Below, in pieces: positions 1 to 10,363 of a stretch of DNA of 64,000 nucleotides (position 1 is its first letter; the number at the start of each line of letters is the position of its first letter). Origin of the DNA: Lithobates sylvaticus (taxonomy: Eukaryota > Chordata > Amphibia > Anura > Ranidae); NCBI GenBank assembly GCA_028564925.1, contig CM053031.1:102021531-102085530 (forward strand). Reading direction: 5' to 3'. A program made the position numbers and the translations under genes. The notes under the pieces were generated by a model. That model was not told where the DNA came from, searched no databases, and worked only from the letters and a program-made list of their open reading frames with translations.

Positions 1-523
1 AGAAAGCAAAAAAATATTTTATATGCTGAAAGTAATTTAACATGTGGCTGTTCCACTATAGTAAAGTAGATGTAAAAACTAACCAAATTATTTTAGTTTG
101 CTAAAGTTTGTGTGTCATAAACAATTGCCAGTTTTGTAAATATATGCACTTTTCATATTTTTTCATTCTTTGTTGCATAACAGCATGTTTCATCTGTAGC
201 CTCTTTCTGTCTACAAGCACGCACTCTGGCAACTGCTCATTTCTCAGAGAGAATTTCCAGATAATGACAACATTGGGCCATGTGCGTTCAATGTGCATCT
301 GCAAAGCTGTGTTTGGTCTCCAAAAGGAGAGAGTGTGACAGGTCAACAATGCAAGAGAACAACTGAGAGACAGGGACAGAGCATTGTCACCCTATAACAG
401 GGACTGCATGCCCAAGGACTTTCATGGCAGTGTCACTGGGTATTATCGTAACGAAAGCTGCAGATTTAGCAATATTAAAATGTATTTTTAAATTGCAATC
501 ATGTTTTAAATAATATATGCGAT
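1..523. other. Intron or 3' part of MAP2, no recognised feature
   Basis: This stretch lies downstream (in the MAP2 sense) of the last exon found. I see no microtubule-binding repeat exon, no terminal exon and no clear repeat in it. The short open frames on both strands here have no recognisable protein character. Confidence 0.4.
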
Positions 524-1385
524 TTTAAAGGAGAAGTATGAAAAAGATATGTATGTTGCGCTAAGATGATGCTATACGTATAAATTCACCCCTATATATT
601 ATTTATAGGATATGATGAAAACGTAGGTATAAATCATAAATTATATGAAACGTAGGTATATATCATAAATTATATAAATTATCTCAAAATTTATATAAAA
701 TTACATATGTATATATAAAGGCAATAAAAAACTGAATAAAACGCCTCTAATATTTCGTGAATAAATAACTGTGAAAAGTGATCTCGTGACTGATAAAATT
801 CAATAAAAATAAAAAAAATGGTGAACAGTAAAAACTGTTGATATTGTGAATATATACACATATAAAACCATTCAGAAAGTTACATAAATGACAAGTGGAT
901 ATACGGTGAAAAAGGCGCCAAACTGTATGTGTAGGTTATACAGTGGTATAGTCCATGTGGGTGCTACAATATATGTGAGTAGCCGTAGACAATAGTGGTG
1001 TTTCTAAGTGGGGTGATGGTGATCCTGTCCTGTCGGCGTCAGCACTTATTGAAAAGAGGCTTACCGGAAGTCACCGACTAAATGAGACATACGCCTCAAA
1101 AGTCGTGACAAGCTTTGTTTGTGGAAGGTTACCAGGTCCCTGTTCCACTGTTGGATTCCAAGGTAGGTGTAAACGTGTTAAAGGGCAGGAGGGATGCGGT
1201 CATCAAATACTCCAATAATTCTCCCGTGTTCATAAGTATTAGGTCATATTTGAGAGAGAAAAACTCACATAGTGTGATACCGTAATAAATACTTTTAATG
1301 TGGTAAAAAACGGATTAACACTCACATTTCAATAGTAGTATTCAGGCACATAGAAAAAATAGTGGATATCGGAAGTGCTGCTGCT

Positions 1386-1439
1386 GTAGCCCACCCGACG
1401 CGTTTCGTCCTCTGGGACTTCGTCTGGGGTGTGGACTAG
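1386..1439 (-). ncRNA. Hammerhead-ribozyme-like motif, left arm copy
   Basis: Read on the minus strand, this is the diverged copy of the motif at 1887-1940. It has CAGACGA, a GTCC-CAGA-GGAC hairpin, GAAA, and CGCGTC before the closing strand. Stem I keeps most of its pairs but has a C-C mismatch at the outer end. The core differs from the CUGANGA consensus at one position and has one extra A, so activity is doubtful. Confidence 0.3.
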
Positions 1440-1886
1440 AGTTTAGTGACTAGTGTTTACTCTAGAAATAGGTGGGCTTAACACCAATAACATTGGAGCG
1501 GCCGCGACGTGCTGTCGTCACGCGCGGCCGCCCGGCCCCCTCTTCTCTCACATAGAGGCTTGGCTTTCTTAAGCCTAGCCAGCAGCGGGCGGATGTGACG
1601 TCACGACATCACGTACGTCGTGCTTTCCACCGCCCGGAACCACCATATTAAACCGAGGAGATGACATTTTACTGTGTCTCTCCTCGTTTTTGAACATTTT
1701 AAACACAATCTTCACATAAAGTTAATTCCCATTATGACACCTTTATTGTTTTCACAAGAAACTAGTGTTTTAATGTGTAATTGGCTTTGCAATAATGCCA
1801 GACCGGAAGTGAGGTCAACTTCCGGTCTGATGAACTTCCAAACCAGATGAGGGTCACTCTCCCTATAAATAGCACTGCTGATGCTT

Positions 1887-1940
1887 GTAGTCCACACCCC
1901 AGACGAAGTCCCAGAGGACGAAACGCGTCGGATGGACTAC
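1887..1940 (+). ncRNA. Hammerhead-ribozyme-like motif, right arm copy
   Basis: Order of parts: stem I strand GTAGTCCA (1887-1894), internal loop CAC, CC, core CAGACGA (1900-1906), one A, stem II GTCC-CAGA-GGAC (1908-1919), GAAA (1920-1923), a very short stem III in CGCGTC with the expected cleavage site after C1929, GG, A, then TGGACTAC (1933-1940), which pairs perfectly with the first strand. This is the part order of a type I hammerhead with minimal stem III. The family core is CUGANGA; here U is replaced by A and an extra A precedes stem II. It could be a degenerate ribozyme or chance. Confidence 0.35.
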
Positions 1941-2606
1941 AGCAGCAGCACTTCCGATATCCACTATTTTTTCTATGTGCCTGAATACTACTATTGAAAT
2001 GTGAGTGTTTTTAATCTGTTTTTACCACATTAAAAGTATTTATTACGGTATCACACTATGGTGTCCTTTTATTAAAGTGCGGTAAAATACCGCTATTCAT
2101 TTCTCAGGCATTCTCAGGGGAGATCGCTCTCCCCTGAGTGCCTGTTTATGATTGTCTGTAGATCGCTTCTCATGTTGAGTTGAGAAGCGATCTACAAACG
2201 CCGGGAACTCCTCAGAAATTCTCCTCACACTGTAATCTCGCGAGATGTAGCGGGATTACAGTCTGAGGCGATTTAAAATACAAAAGTTAAACACTAATTA
2301 ACACATTATTCCCCTACATATTAATAAAATAATAAAGTTAAATTCCCCCTACACAATATACATTAACCTAATTATTATAAAACATTGTTTTTTATCAATA
2401 TTTAAATGTCACACATGTGCCTATTTAAATGTGAATGGTGTATAGTAAATTAATGTAATCCACATATGTAATGCAGCTATACACCATTCATATAAATGTA
2501 AAATACATTTATAATCATTAAAAAATAATTTTAATAAAGTATACAAGTATAAATATTTATTAATAAATTAAAATAAAATATATTTCATAATTGATAAATC
2601 CCTGTA

Positions 2607-3885
2607 TAAGACCCCTTTCACACTGGGGCGGGAGTGGCGTCGGCGGTAAAGCAGCGCTTTATTTAGCGCTGCTTTACTGTCGTTTTAGCGGCGGTTTTCG
2701 GCCGCTAGCAGTGCAGTTTTAACCCCCGCTAACGGCAGAAAAAGGGGTAAAACCGCCCGCAAAGCGCTGCTGCAGCGGCGCTTTGCCGGCGGTATTGCCG
2801 CGCTGTCCCATTGATTGCAATTTGAATTATGAATACACTGCTCCTTCACCGCTCCAAAGATGCTGCTAGCAGGACTTTTTTGACCGTCCTGCTAGCGCAC
2901 CGCTCCAGTGTGAAAGCAGAGTGAAAGGGGCCGGATTTTTTCAGGCGCTATTTTTAGCGCTGTAGCGCCTGGAAAAGGCCCAGTGTGAAAGGGGCCTTAC
3001 TGTAAGGTAAATATAGCGCTGCTTTACCGTCACGGCGGCTCCCGCCCCAGTGTGAAAGGGGCCTTAGTGCCTGCAAAGCTTTGCAGGCACTAAGGCCCCT
3101 TTCACACTGGGGCGGGAGCCGCCGTGACGGTAAAGCAGCGCTATATTTACCGTTGTTTTGCCCGCGAGATTCAGCCGCTCGTGGTGGGGTTTTACCCCCC
3201 ACAAACGGCCAAAAAAGGGTTAAAATCCCCCGCAGAGCGACGCTGTAGCGGCGCTTTGCGGCGGTATTGCCGCGGTATTACCGCGGTGTCCCATTCAAAT
3301 CAATGGGAAGGAGCGGTATAGGAGCGGTGAATACACCGCTCCTATCCCGCTCCAAAGATGCTGCTAGCAGGACTTTTTTTGCCGTCCTGCTAGCGCACCG
3401 CTCCAGTGTGAAAGCCCGCCAGCTTTCACACTGGAGTGAATGGGGCCGGTTTTTTCAGGTGGTGTACAGGCGCTATTTTTAGCGCTGTACCGCCTGAAAA
3501 CTGCCCCAGTGTGAGGCTGATACACTGAGCCTGCAAAGCGCCTTCAAACAGCCGCGGGCTTTCACACTGGAGCGCTTGCAGGATGCTGAAAAATGTCCAA
3601 AAATGTGCAAGCCGCATCTTTGGAGCGCTGTAGGAGCTGTGTATTTACCTCTCCTAAAGCGCCTCTTCCCATTGAAAACAATGGGGCAGCGCTCCAAACC
3701 CCCCCTGCAAAGCGCCGCTGCAGTGGCGCTTTGCGGGCGGTTTTAACCCTATTTCAGTCATTAGCGGGGTAAAACTGCCCCGCTAGCGTTCGAAAAGCGC
3801 CGCTATAACGACGGTAAAGTGCCGCTAAATATAGCGCCGCTTTACCGCCAGCACGCCCAGCGCCTCAGTGTGAAAGTAGCCTAAT
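2607..3885. repeat. Cluster of GC-rich MITE copies with CCCCTTTCACACTGG ends
   Basis: Three related units of roughly 370-420 bases lie side by side: about 2607-2999, about 3091-3512, and an inverted one at about 3513-3882. A partial inverted piece lies at 3000-3066. Shared parts are ends like TAAGGCCCCTTTCACACTGG, GCTGCTAGCAGGAC, GCGGTATTGCCGCG and CGCTCCAAAGATG. Base composition is strongly GC-rich against AT-rich flanks. Open frames here are by-products of the GC content. Confidence 0.7.
3006..3151. repeat. Perfect 146-base palindrome
   Basis: Bases 3006-3078 and 3079-3151 are exact reverse complements, centred on TGCAAAG|CTTTGCA with no spacer. It joins the ends of two head-to-head GC-rich MITE units through GTGCCTGCAAAG and its complement. 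Pairing stops at 3005/3152. Confidence 0.9.
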
Positions 3886-3997
3886 GGAACATGCCATGGG
3901 TAAAACCATATTTCAGGGTTTACAAAATTTTATTTACTAATAAATTAAAAATGATATAAAAATGACATTATTAATAGCATTTAAATGCAGGTAGAAT

Positions 3998-3998
3998 A

Positions 3999-4036
<38 letters not shown>

Positions 4037-4037
4037 C

Positions 4038-4068
<31 letters not shown>

Positions 4069-4130
4069 CATAGCATAAAGCATATATATATATATATGTG
4101 TGTGTGTGTGTTTATTTCAATGTGTATGTG

Positions 4131-4180
<50 letters not shown>

Positions 4181-4222
4181 TAGATAGATAGATAGATAGA
4201 TAGAGAAATATCTATATTTCTA

Positions 4223-4297
<75 letters not shown>
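3998..4297. repeat. Compound TA / TATC (GATA) microsatellite
   Basis: Runs of (TA)n, a short (TG)n, (TATC)n and (GATA)n alternate over about 300 bases inside the loop of the 5-kb hairpin element. TATC and GATA runs face each other around 4135-4260 and can pair. Confidence 0.9.
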
Positions 4298-4299
<2 letters not shown>

Positions 4300-5841
4300 T
4301 TTAGATTGCTAACCTGCTTGTTTTGGGGTGTGTAATGGTGGGGAAGATGTTCTCTCACGGTATGGCTGCTCCTGAGTGAAAGAAGGAAGTCAAAAGACTT
4401 CCTGCTTTCTCCAGAATACTGAGGCAGCTTCCCGCTTCTCTCTCTGATTCTCCACCTCTGAGATGGTGAATCAGAAAGTGGGAATCCTGTCACAGATCGC
4501 CAGTGAGGTGCTGAGATCGCACCTTCATACACTGGCCGTTTCTGTGACAGTCAGTTATAGATTCTCACTGTGCTGAGGTAATCAGTGGAGAACATGTTCT
4601 CATCTGATTACCTCAGTTTCATACACAGGTAAAGACCTGAGATCAGCTGTGAGACTTGGGATCGCAGCTGATCTCAGTTTCATAAAAGGACACCTATGTG
4701 AGTTTTTCTCTCTCAAATATGACCTAATACTTATGAACACGGGAGAATTATTGGAGTATTTGATGACCGCATCCCTCCTGCCCTTTAACACGTTTACACC
4801 TACCTTGGAATCCAACCGTGGAACAGGGACCTGGTAACCTTCCACAAACAAAGCTTGTCACGACTTTTGAGGCGTATGTCTCATTTAGTCTGTGACTTCC
4901 GGTAAGCCTCTTTTCAATAAGTGCTGACGCCGACAGGACAGGATCACCATCACCCCACTTAGAAACACCACTATTGTCTACGGCTACTCACATATATTGT
5001 AGCACCCACATGGACTATACCACTGTATAACCTACACATACAGTTTGGCGCCTTTTTCACCGTATATCCACTTGTCATTTATGTAACTTTCTGAATGGTT
5101 TTATATGTGTATATATTCACAATATCAACAGTTTTTACTGTTCACCATTTTTTTAATTTTTATTGAATTTTATCAGTCACGAGATCACTTTTCACAGTTA
5201 TTTATTCACTAAATATTAGAGGCATTTTATTCAGTTTTTTTATTGCCTTTATATATACATACGTAATTTTATATAAATTTTGAGATAATTTATATAATTT
5301 ATGATATATACCTACGTTTCATATAATTTATGATTTATACCTACGTTTTCATCATATCCTATAAATAATATATAGGGGTGAATTTATACGTATAGCATCA
5401 TCTTAGCGCAACATACATATCTTTTTCAAACTATTTTTCCCATTAGTCTACCGGCAATGTTTGCAGCATCTATATAACATCACTCATACTCGGCGCAATA
5501 TTTTCCAACCCTTTAAAGGAGAAGTATGGCCAAATCTCTTTTGCATTTAGTTCTGCACTCTTGTGACCCTGATTCAGCTGACAGTGGACTTTATGTCACA
5601 GAGCCAGTCCAGGCTCTGCAGGGATCCTGACAATAATGCCTGGATCTGCCCAGATGCATGACCAGCTCCTGGCTCAGCCTCTCAGTGTGCTGCTGAGAGC
5701 ATGGGCCAAACACTCCTGCCCCCTCCACAGTCCAGCGCTCCAGTGATTGCTGGAGGGGCTGAGCACAGAGCTGTAACTGACAGTGACTGCTCAGATTGGA
5801 CCAGAGAACTCAGTGATCCACGGTCTTTTATTGCTCAGTTC

Positions 5842-6643
5842 TCGGTGTAGAAAAGAACAAGGACAGGGGCACCTCTGAGAATATATCAAAACACTTTATT
5901 ACATAGAACAATATCCACTCACATGGAAATAAGGGACTTTCGGTGCATCACTGGGATGAACAGGACGAACTACAAGTAGCAGAAGGTCCTTTTCGCTGAT
6001 AGAAAGCAGCACATCAAATCCCAGGGATGTGGAGGGCAATGAGTCATCAAATCCTGGCGGAAGTTCACCGCTGTCAAGCAAAGGAGTGCAGCTACCATAC
6101 CACTCGTAGCACGCACCCTCAGAAACGCATTGCATTATTGTGACGTCATCACCCTGTGCCGCGCTGTTTGTGATCCAAGCCTCGTTTTGGCTTCAACACT
6201 GCACGGCTGTCCTCCATCTTAGCGGTGACCACACAAGAGGTCCGACGCTACAGCAGTGAACTTCTGTCAGGATTTGATGACTCACTGCCCTCCACATCCC
6301 TGGGATTTGATGTGCTGCTTCCTGTCAGCGAAAAGGACCTTCTGCTACTTGTAGTTCCTCCTGTTCATCCCAGTAATGCACCAAAAGTCCTTTATTTCCA
6401 TGTGAGTGGATATTGTTTTATGTAAAAAAGTGTTTTGATATATTCTCAGAGGCGCCCCTGTCCTTGTTCTTTCCTAGCTCAATTGGAACTTGCTTCTGGT
6501 CTCCTCTGGTGGCAGCCCTGACAGACTCATCTATTCTTGCTACCCTGATACTTGCCCCTCTTTGGACTATTATGGACCATATACAAGCAATACTGAGGTA
6601 TCTGAACATTGCGCCTTTTACTTGTTCACGTTTTTCGGTGTAG
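5842..6643 (+). mobile_element. Long-hairpin element with one-sided tail
   Basis: Inverted arms at 5852-6074 and 6250-6472 are about 90% complementary and enclose a 175-base loop. A 162-base tail (6473-6634) follows the right arm only. TCGGTGTAG occurs at 5842-5850, right before the left arm, and again at 6635-6643, right after the tail, so it is a candidate 9-base target duplication. The layout equals that of the 541-5511 element. Open frames in the two arms are mirror images of each other, not genes. Confidence 0.6.
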
Positions 6644-6807
6644 AGACGGCAGGGGACAGCTGAAGCAATGAATCAATGTTGCAGCCATCTAGGTGAATAG
6701 GTATGTTTGTTTTATTTAATTCCTGCACTTTTCTTTTATTGATTGTGTTTACATTTCCGTTTATGGTGTTAACACAGTATTTTGGTCTACAGAATGGAAG
6801 CTTTTAC

Positions 6808-7151
6808 CTGTCCTCCTTTAGGCTGATACCTAATGTTGTCTGTGGATCCAATCTTAGACTTGATGTTCTTCAGGTCAGGAAGTGGCTGGTTCATTACACG
6901 CATTTGTTTCAATGTGGCTGGGGATTTGGGAGGTGTTCGAAGAATAGCCACTTTCTTATCTGAATGAATGTACATGGCAGATTTTGGAGTTCTTGGAGTG
7001 CGTGGTGTGCGTGAATAACTTGGTGTTCCTGGTGTGCCTGGAGTTCTTGAAGCATAGCTTGGTGGTGTTCCTGGAGTAATAGCTGTAGATCCAGGTGTGG
7101 TTGGGGTAGATGTTCCACTCTTTCCTGTTCGACTCCAGATTGGCTCAGATC
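6808..7151 (-). CDS. MAP2: MAP2 exon: proline-rich region and first microtubule-binding repeat
   Basis: This 344-base exon codes for [20 protein letters not shown]..., then [32 protein letters not shown] and [18 protein letters not shown], all close to mammalian MAP2. It holds the proline-rich, basic region next to the microtubule-binding domain and the first binding repeat ending PKGGQ. MAP2 binds and stabilises dendritic microtubules; the TP/SP sites in this region are known targets of proline-directed kinases in the family. The acceptor is TATATTCAG at 7152 (phase 1, completing an Arg codon from the previous exon). The donor is CAG|GTAAAAGC at 6807 (phase 0). Threonine-proline tracts such as [12 protein letters not shown] differ slightly from the mammalian spacing. 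The next repeat exons were not found below 6800. Confidence 0.95.
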
Positions 7152-7584
7152 CTGAATATAAATTGGACACAGTTTGGGCAATGGTTCTAATTTCTATCAG
7201 TAACTAAACATTAATAAGTTTATTAAGACTTATGAAGTTCATCCCAAATGGTAATGAACAATTATAAATCCTTATTACAGGAGCTTTTAAGAAAAGTACT
7301 AGGAAGGAATGTTTTTAATAAAAACTATTTTACTATTCAGTAGAGTATAGACCCTGGTATGTAATGTTGGTGGTGAAAATCTACCATAATGCAGTTCCAA
7401 CAACTATCTCCCATAGCACTAAGATCTATCATTTCAATGCAGTTTCGACAACTAACTCCCATATCACTAAGACCTGTAATTTTAATGCAGACAAAAAGCC
7501 GGTGCACTTCTCAAATTATTTTGTGTTTCACAAAACACAAAGTAGGCCTTGCATAAACAGGAATCATAACAAGCTAAATACACG

Positions 7585-7867
7585 ATATTGTCAAAAGTAT
7601 TGGGACACCAACCTTTACATGCATATTAACTTTACTGCCAGGCCCTTTCGTCCAACATCAGTGCCTGACCTCACAAATGCGCTTCTGGAAGAATGGTCAA
7701 ACATTCCCATAGACACACTTCTAAACCTTGTGGACAGCCTTCCCAAAAGAGTTGAAGCTGTTATAGCTGCAAAGATGGCCCGACTCAACATTGAACCCTA
7801 TGGACTAAGACTGGGGTGTCATTAAAGTTCATGTGCGTGTAAAGGAAGGCACCCCAATATTTACTAC
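7585..7867 (+). mobile_element. Tc1-like transposon relic
   Basis: The left end, TATTGTCAAAAGTATTGGGAC, and the right end, CACCCCAATATTTAC, are partial inverted repeats. Between them a frame codes for TNALLEEWSNIPIDTLLNLV and SLPKRVEAVIAAK, the C-terminal tail of a Tc1-type transposase. The catalytic part is gone (internal deletion), so about 280 bases remain. Confidence 0.75.
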
Positions 7868-8589
7868 CTAGTTAAAGATGGGCTAGACTTTCCTAGATTC
7901 CAACATATTTTTCTAACAGAGAAACAAATCATGGCAATTATTGTGTTCTTTTTTGCTAAGGGAACAGTTGGTTTTCTTTATGGCTCTCCTTCTTATAGCC
8001 TCCTTCACTACACTCCTCTTCTTCCCCAGCTTCCCTTTTACCTTTCCGTTCAGCTCCCCTCATCTTTCCTATAAACAAAATTTTCTTATTCCCAATTCCC
8101 TTCTGCTTTGTTCAGCTTATTTTCTCTTCTGCTGTTCCACTCTATAAGTCTCACTATCTGTATAGATGACTCAGCAATATTATCATGCATAAAAATCAGA
8201 CTTCTCTGAGGTCTAAAGCCACAGCTCTACCTTGAAAGATTTATTAATCATCCAGCACCAGGGCCCGGGATGAGGGGGGGCAGAGGGGGCACCTCGGGTG
8301 CTGGCTGTTTGTGCAGGGTGTGTGTGTGGGGGTGGGGGGGCGTGCACTGGTAGCTCCCCTCTCTCTACTGTCAGCAGGAATTTTTTCCATCAAGAGCGTG
8401 CTGATACTCTGTACTGTCACTGCCGGCACTAACCCTTTGCTTTTTACCAGCCACTATTACTTGTAAACACAGAAACAGCTTCCTGTGCAGATTCTGTGTT
8501 TACATATAACACAGCGCAAGTGACAGCGCCTCCTCAGTTTAGGAGGAGCATCTGCCAGGAGACTAGGTATGGAGCGCTCTGCAGTAGCG

Positions 8590-9170
8590 CTGTACTGGGT
8601 GGCCCCAGGAGGAGGGGAGAGCTCTGTGTACTGGGCAGCTGCGACAGGAGGGGGAAGTTCTGTGTATTGGGGGGCAAGAAGGTGAGGGGAGCTCTGTGTA
8701 CTGGGGGGTGCTATGAGGTGGGAGGAACTCTGTGTATTGGGGTGCTATGAGCTCTGTGTATGGGGGGAGCTAGAAGGTGGAGGAGCTCTGTGTACTGGGG
8801 GTGCTATGAGGTAGGGGAACTATGTGTATTAGAAGGTGCTAGGAGGTGGGGGAACTATTTGTATTAGGGGGTGCTAGGAGGTGGGGAGCTCTGTGTATTA
8901 GGGGGGGCTAGGAGGTGGGGGGAGTTCTGTGTATTGGGGGGTTCTAGAAGTTGGGAGGAGATCTGTGTATTGGGGGTGCTGGGAGGTGGGAGAGCCCTTG
9001 TATTGGAGGTGCTAGGAGGTGGGGCAGAGCTGTATATTGGGGGTGCTACGGGGTGGGGTAGCTCTGCACTTTGGAAGAGGGGGGACCTCTGTTCTTGTGG
9101 GGGCTAGGGGTGGGGGAACACTGTACTGGGAGGCAGAATGAGGGCTGAGCTTTGTGTACTGGGGGTGGGA
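8590..9170 (+). repeat. G-rich minisatellite, unit about 35 bases
   Basis: About sixteen imperfect copies of a unit like GCTAGGAGGTGGGG followed by GAGCTCTGTGTATTGGGG run over some 580 bases. Runs of three to seven G on the plus strand make G-quadruplexes possible; the MAP2 pre-mRNA would carry the C-rich strand. The open frames here (repeated CVLGG) are repeat artefacts. It lies in the intron between the exons at 9684-9831 and 6808-7151. Confidence 0.85.
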
Positions 9171-9683
9171 GAAGGGGGGGCTATGAATCCACGCAAGGGG
9201 AGGGGTGCAGTTTCCTATCTTCGCTCTGGGCGCCAACTGACCTTGTCCTGGCACTGCCTAGCACTAAAAGTTGCGGAGTGACACAGCAATTTTTCATTAT
9301 TCTACAGTCCCACTACAATTGTACAGAAAACTTTATTAGTATCATGCAGTGCATACAATCTATTTAATTATAACAATAATTTTGATAAGTAATGAAACTA
9401 TCAGATTTAACACTGATGAACAGAAAAACCACAGCAGCTGATGAAACTGACTGTTCTGTTAATTTTGGGAAAAGTCCAGTGAAAAATTATTTCTGATTGG
9501 TTGATATAAGTTAATACACAATTAAGTAGAACTTGAGGTCTAGTATTTTTGGGAAGAGTGGGGAAGAATTAGAGAACTTTTTTTGGGGAGATTTCCCCTC
9601 ACTTCCAATTCTGAAACCCACACAGGTAGAGAGGAGAATCCCAGCCCTTCCCGAAGATTAAAAGTAAACACTGGTGAACATAC

Positions 9684-9831
9684 TGGTGGTGCGTCTCCCT
9701 GAAGAAGACACTGAGATGCTGGTGGATATAGAGTTCTCTTCCTTATCTATAGGGATGATCTTCCTGGTGGGATGAAGAGAAGAAGGTCTGGGCAAGGATG
9801 AGCGTTTTTCCGGACTTTTAGTCACCCCATC
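9684..9831 (-). CDS. MAP2: MAP2 exon: KSPEKRSSLPRPSS region
   Basis: This 148-base exon has no long open frame of its own and was found by reading the reverse complement. It codes for DGVTKSPEKRSSLPRPSS, then LHPTRKIIPIDKEENSIS and VSSSGRRTT, plus the first base of an Arg codon. Mammalian MAP2 reads DGVTKSPEKRSSLPRPSS here and ends SSSARRTTR, so the start and end are conserved while the middle has diverged. The acceptor is TTTGTTTAG before 9831 (phase 0); the donor is ACCA|GTATGT at 9684 (phase 1). The serine- and basic-rich segment lies upstream of the microtubule-binding repeats. The mammalian optional exon that can precede this one was not recognised in the intron 9832-12206. Confidence 0.93.
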
Positions 9832-9978
9832 CTAAACAAAGTACCAAAGATATAGTAATTACGACACTATAAAATCACTTTTCCAACAATCTTGAAATAA
9901 CAATACATTTATTCCTAGTAAACTAGGGCACAGTTCACATTACAGCAAGTGCTTGAGCCACTGTAACTTTATTTCCTT

Positions 9979-10363
9979 TAGGCTGGGTTCACACTGGTGC
10001 ACTGTGCGAGATCGCATGTGATTCGCACCGCACTGCAGTGCAAATCACATGCGATGTCCGTGCGATGCGATATCAGCCATACAGACAGTATGACTGAATT
10101 TGCAACGCGTTCGGACCAAACTCGCACAGGACCCTTTTTTGGTCCGCACCAGAATCGGATCGTATAGGTGTGATCCGATTCATGTCCAAACTGTCTGTTC
10201 GCAGTGCAATATGCAAGCTGAAATGACAGTGTCATTAACATTGTATTGACACTCCCAGCAGTTCACATATGGCAGTGTGAACTGCCTTGCGAGTTGGCGC
10301 GATGCGGGAATCCCCAGTGGATTCGCAGGGTTCCCGCATCGCACAAGTGTGATCCGGGACTTA
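9979..10363. mobile_element. MITE with GGTTCACACTGG-type end
   Basis: The left end, TTAGGCTGGGTTCACACTGG, and the right end, CACAAGTGTGATCCGGGACTTA, are imperfect inverted repeats. The inside is rich in GATCGCATGTGATTCGCACC-like CpG motifs. It touches the next MITE at 10361. The last bases of the window (63929 on) look like the start of another copy. Confidence 0.6.

Larger units (their letters stand above)
1272..2056. mobile_element. Palindromic MITE inserted in the hairpin element's left arm
   Basis: Two inverted arms, 1272-1438 and about 1888-2056, begin and end GTGTGATACCG / CGGTATCACAC. TA dinucleotides at 1270-1271 and 2057-2058 fit a TA target duplication. The uninterrupted right arm of the host element near 4691 shows the empty site (CACATAGGTGTCC), so the insertion happened after that larger element formed. 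The loop (1439-1887) is partly GC-rich and CpG-rich around 1497-1630. The arms carry hammerhead-like sequences, annotated separately. No coding capacity is seen. Confidence 0.75.
524..5528 (+). mobile_element. 5-kb long-hairpin element with 17-base direct repeats at its ends
   Basis: A 17-base direct repeat, TTTAAAGGAGAAGTATG, lies at 524-540 and 5512-5528. Between the copies, the left arm starts at once (541-1271, continuing at 2059-2072 after an inserted element) and is the near-exact reverse complement of the right arm (4682-5426). An 85-base tail at 5427-5511, ending TTTTCCAACCC, has no inverted partner. The space between the arms holds an AT-rich stretch, a GC-rich MITE cluster and a compound microsatellite. 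No coding frame for a transposase or reverse transcriptase is seen, so it is non-autonomous. The arm-loop-arm-tail layout with a long, non-fixed target repeat recalls Penelope-like retroelements more than classical DNA transposons; that family assignment is inference. Confidence 0.75.

Noticed and set aside
4254-4532. 92-codon minus-strand frame running into the microsatellite
   Set aside because: Its C-terminal end is (YI)n encoded by TA repeats; no conserved domain.
5899-6425. Two similar frames on opposite strands (SLPSTSLGFDVLL)
   Set aside because: They are mirror readings of the two hairpin arms at 5852-6074 and 6250-6472.
1-6806. Search for the remaining microtubule-binding repeat exons
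   Set aside because: No KCGSLKNI- or PGGG-type coding stretch was found; these exons probably lie beyond position 1.
8496-9107. Open frames with repeated CVLGG-type residues
   Set aside because: They follow the 35-base unit of the minisatellite and change frame with it; no protein character.
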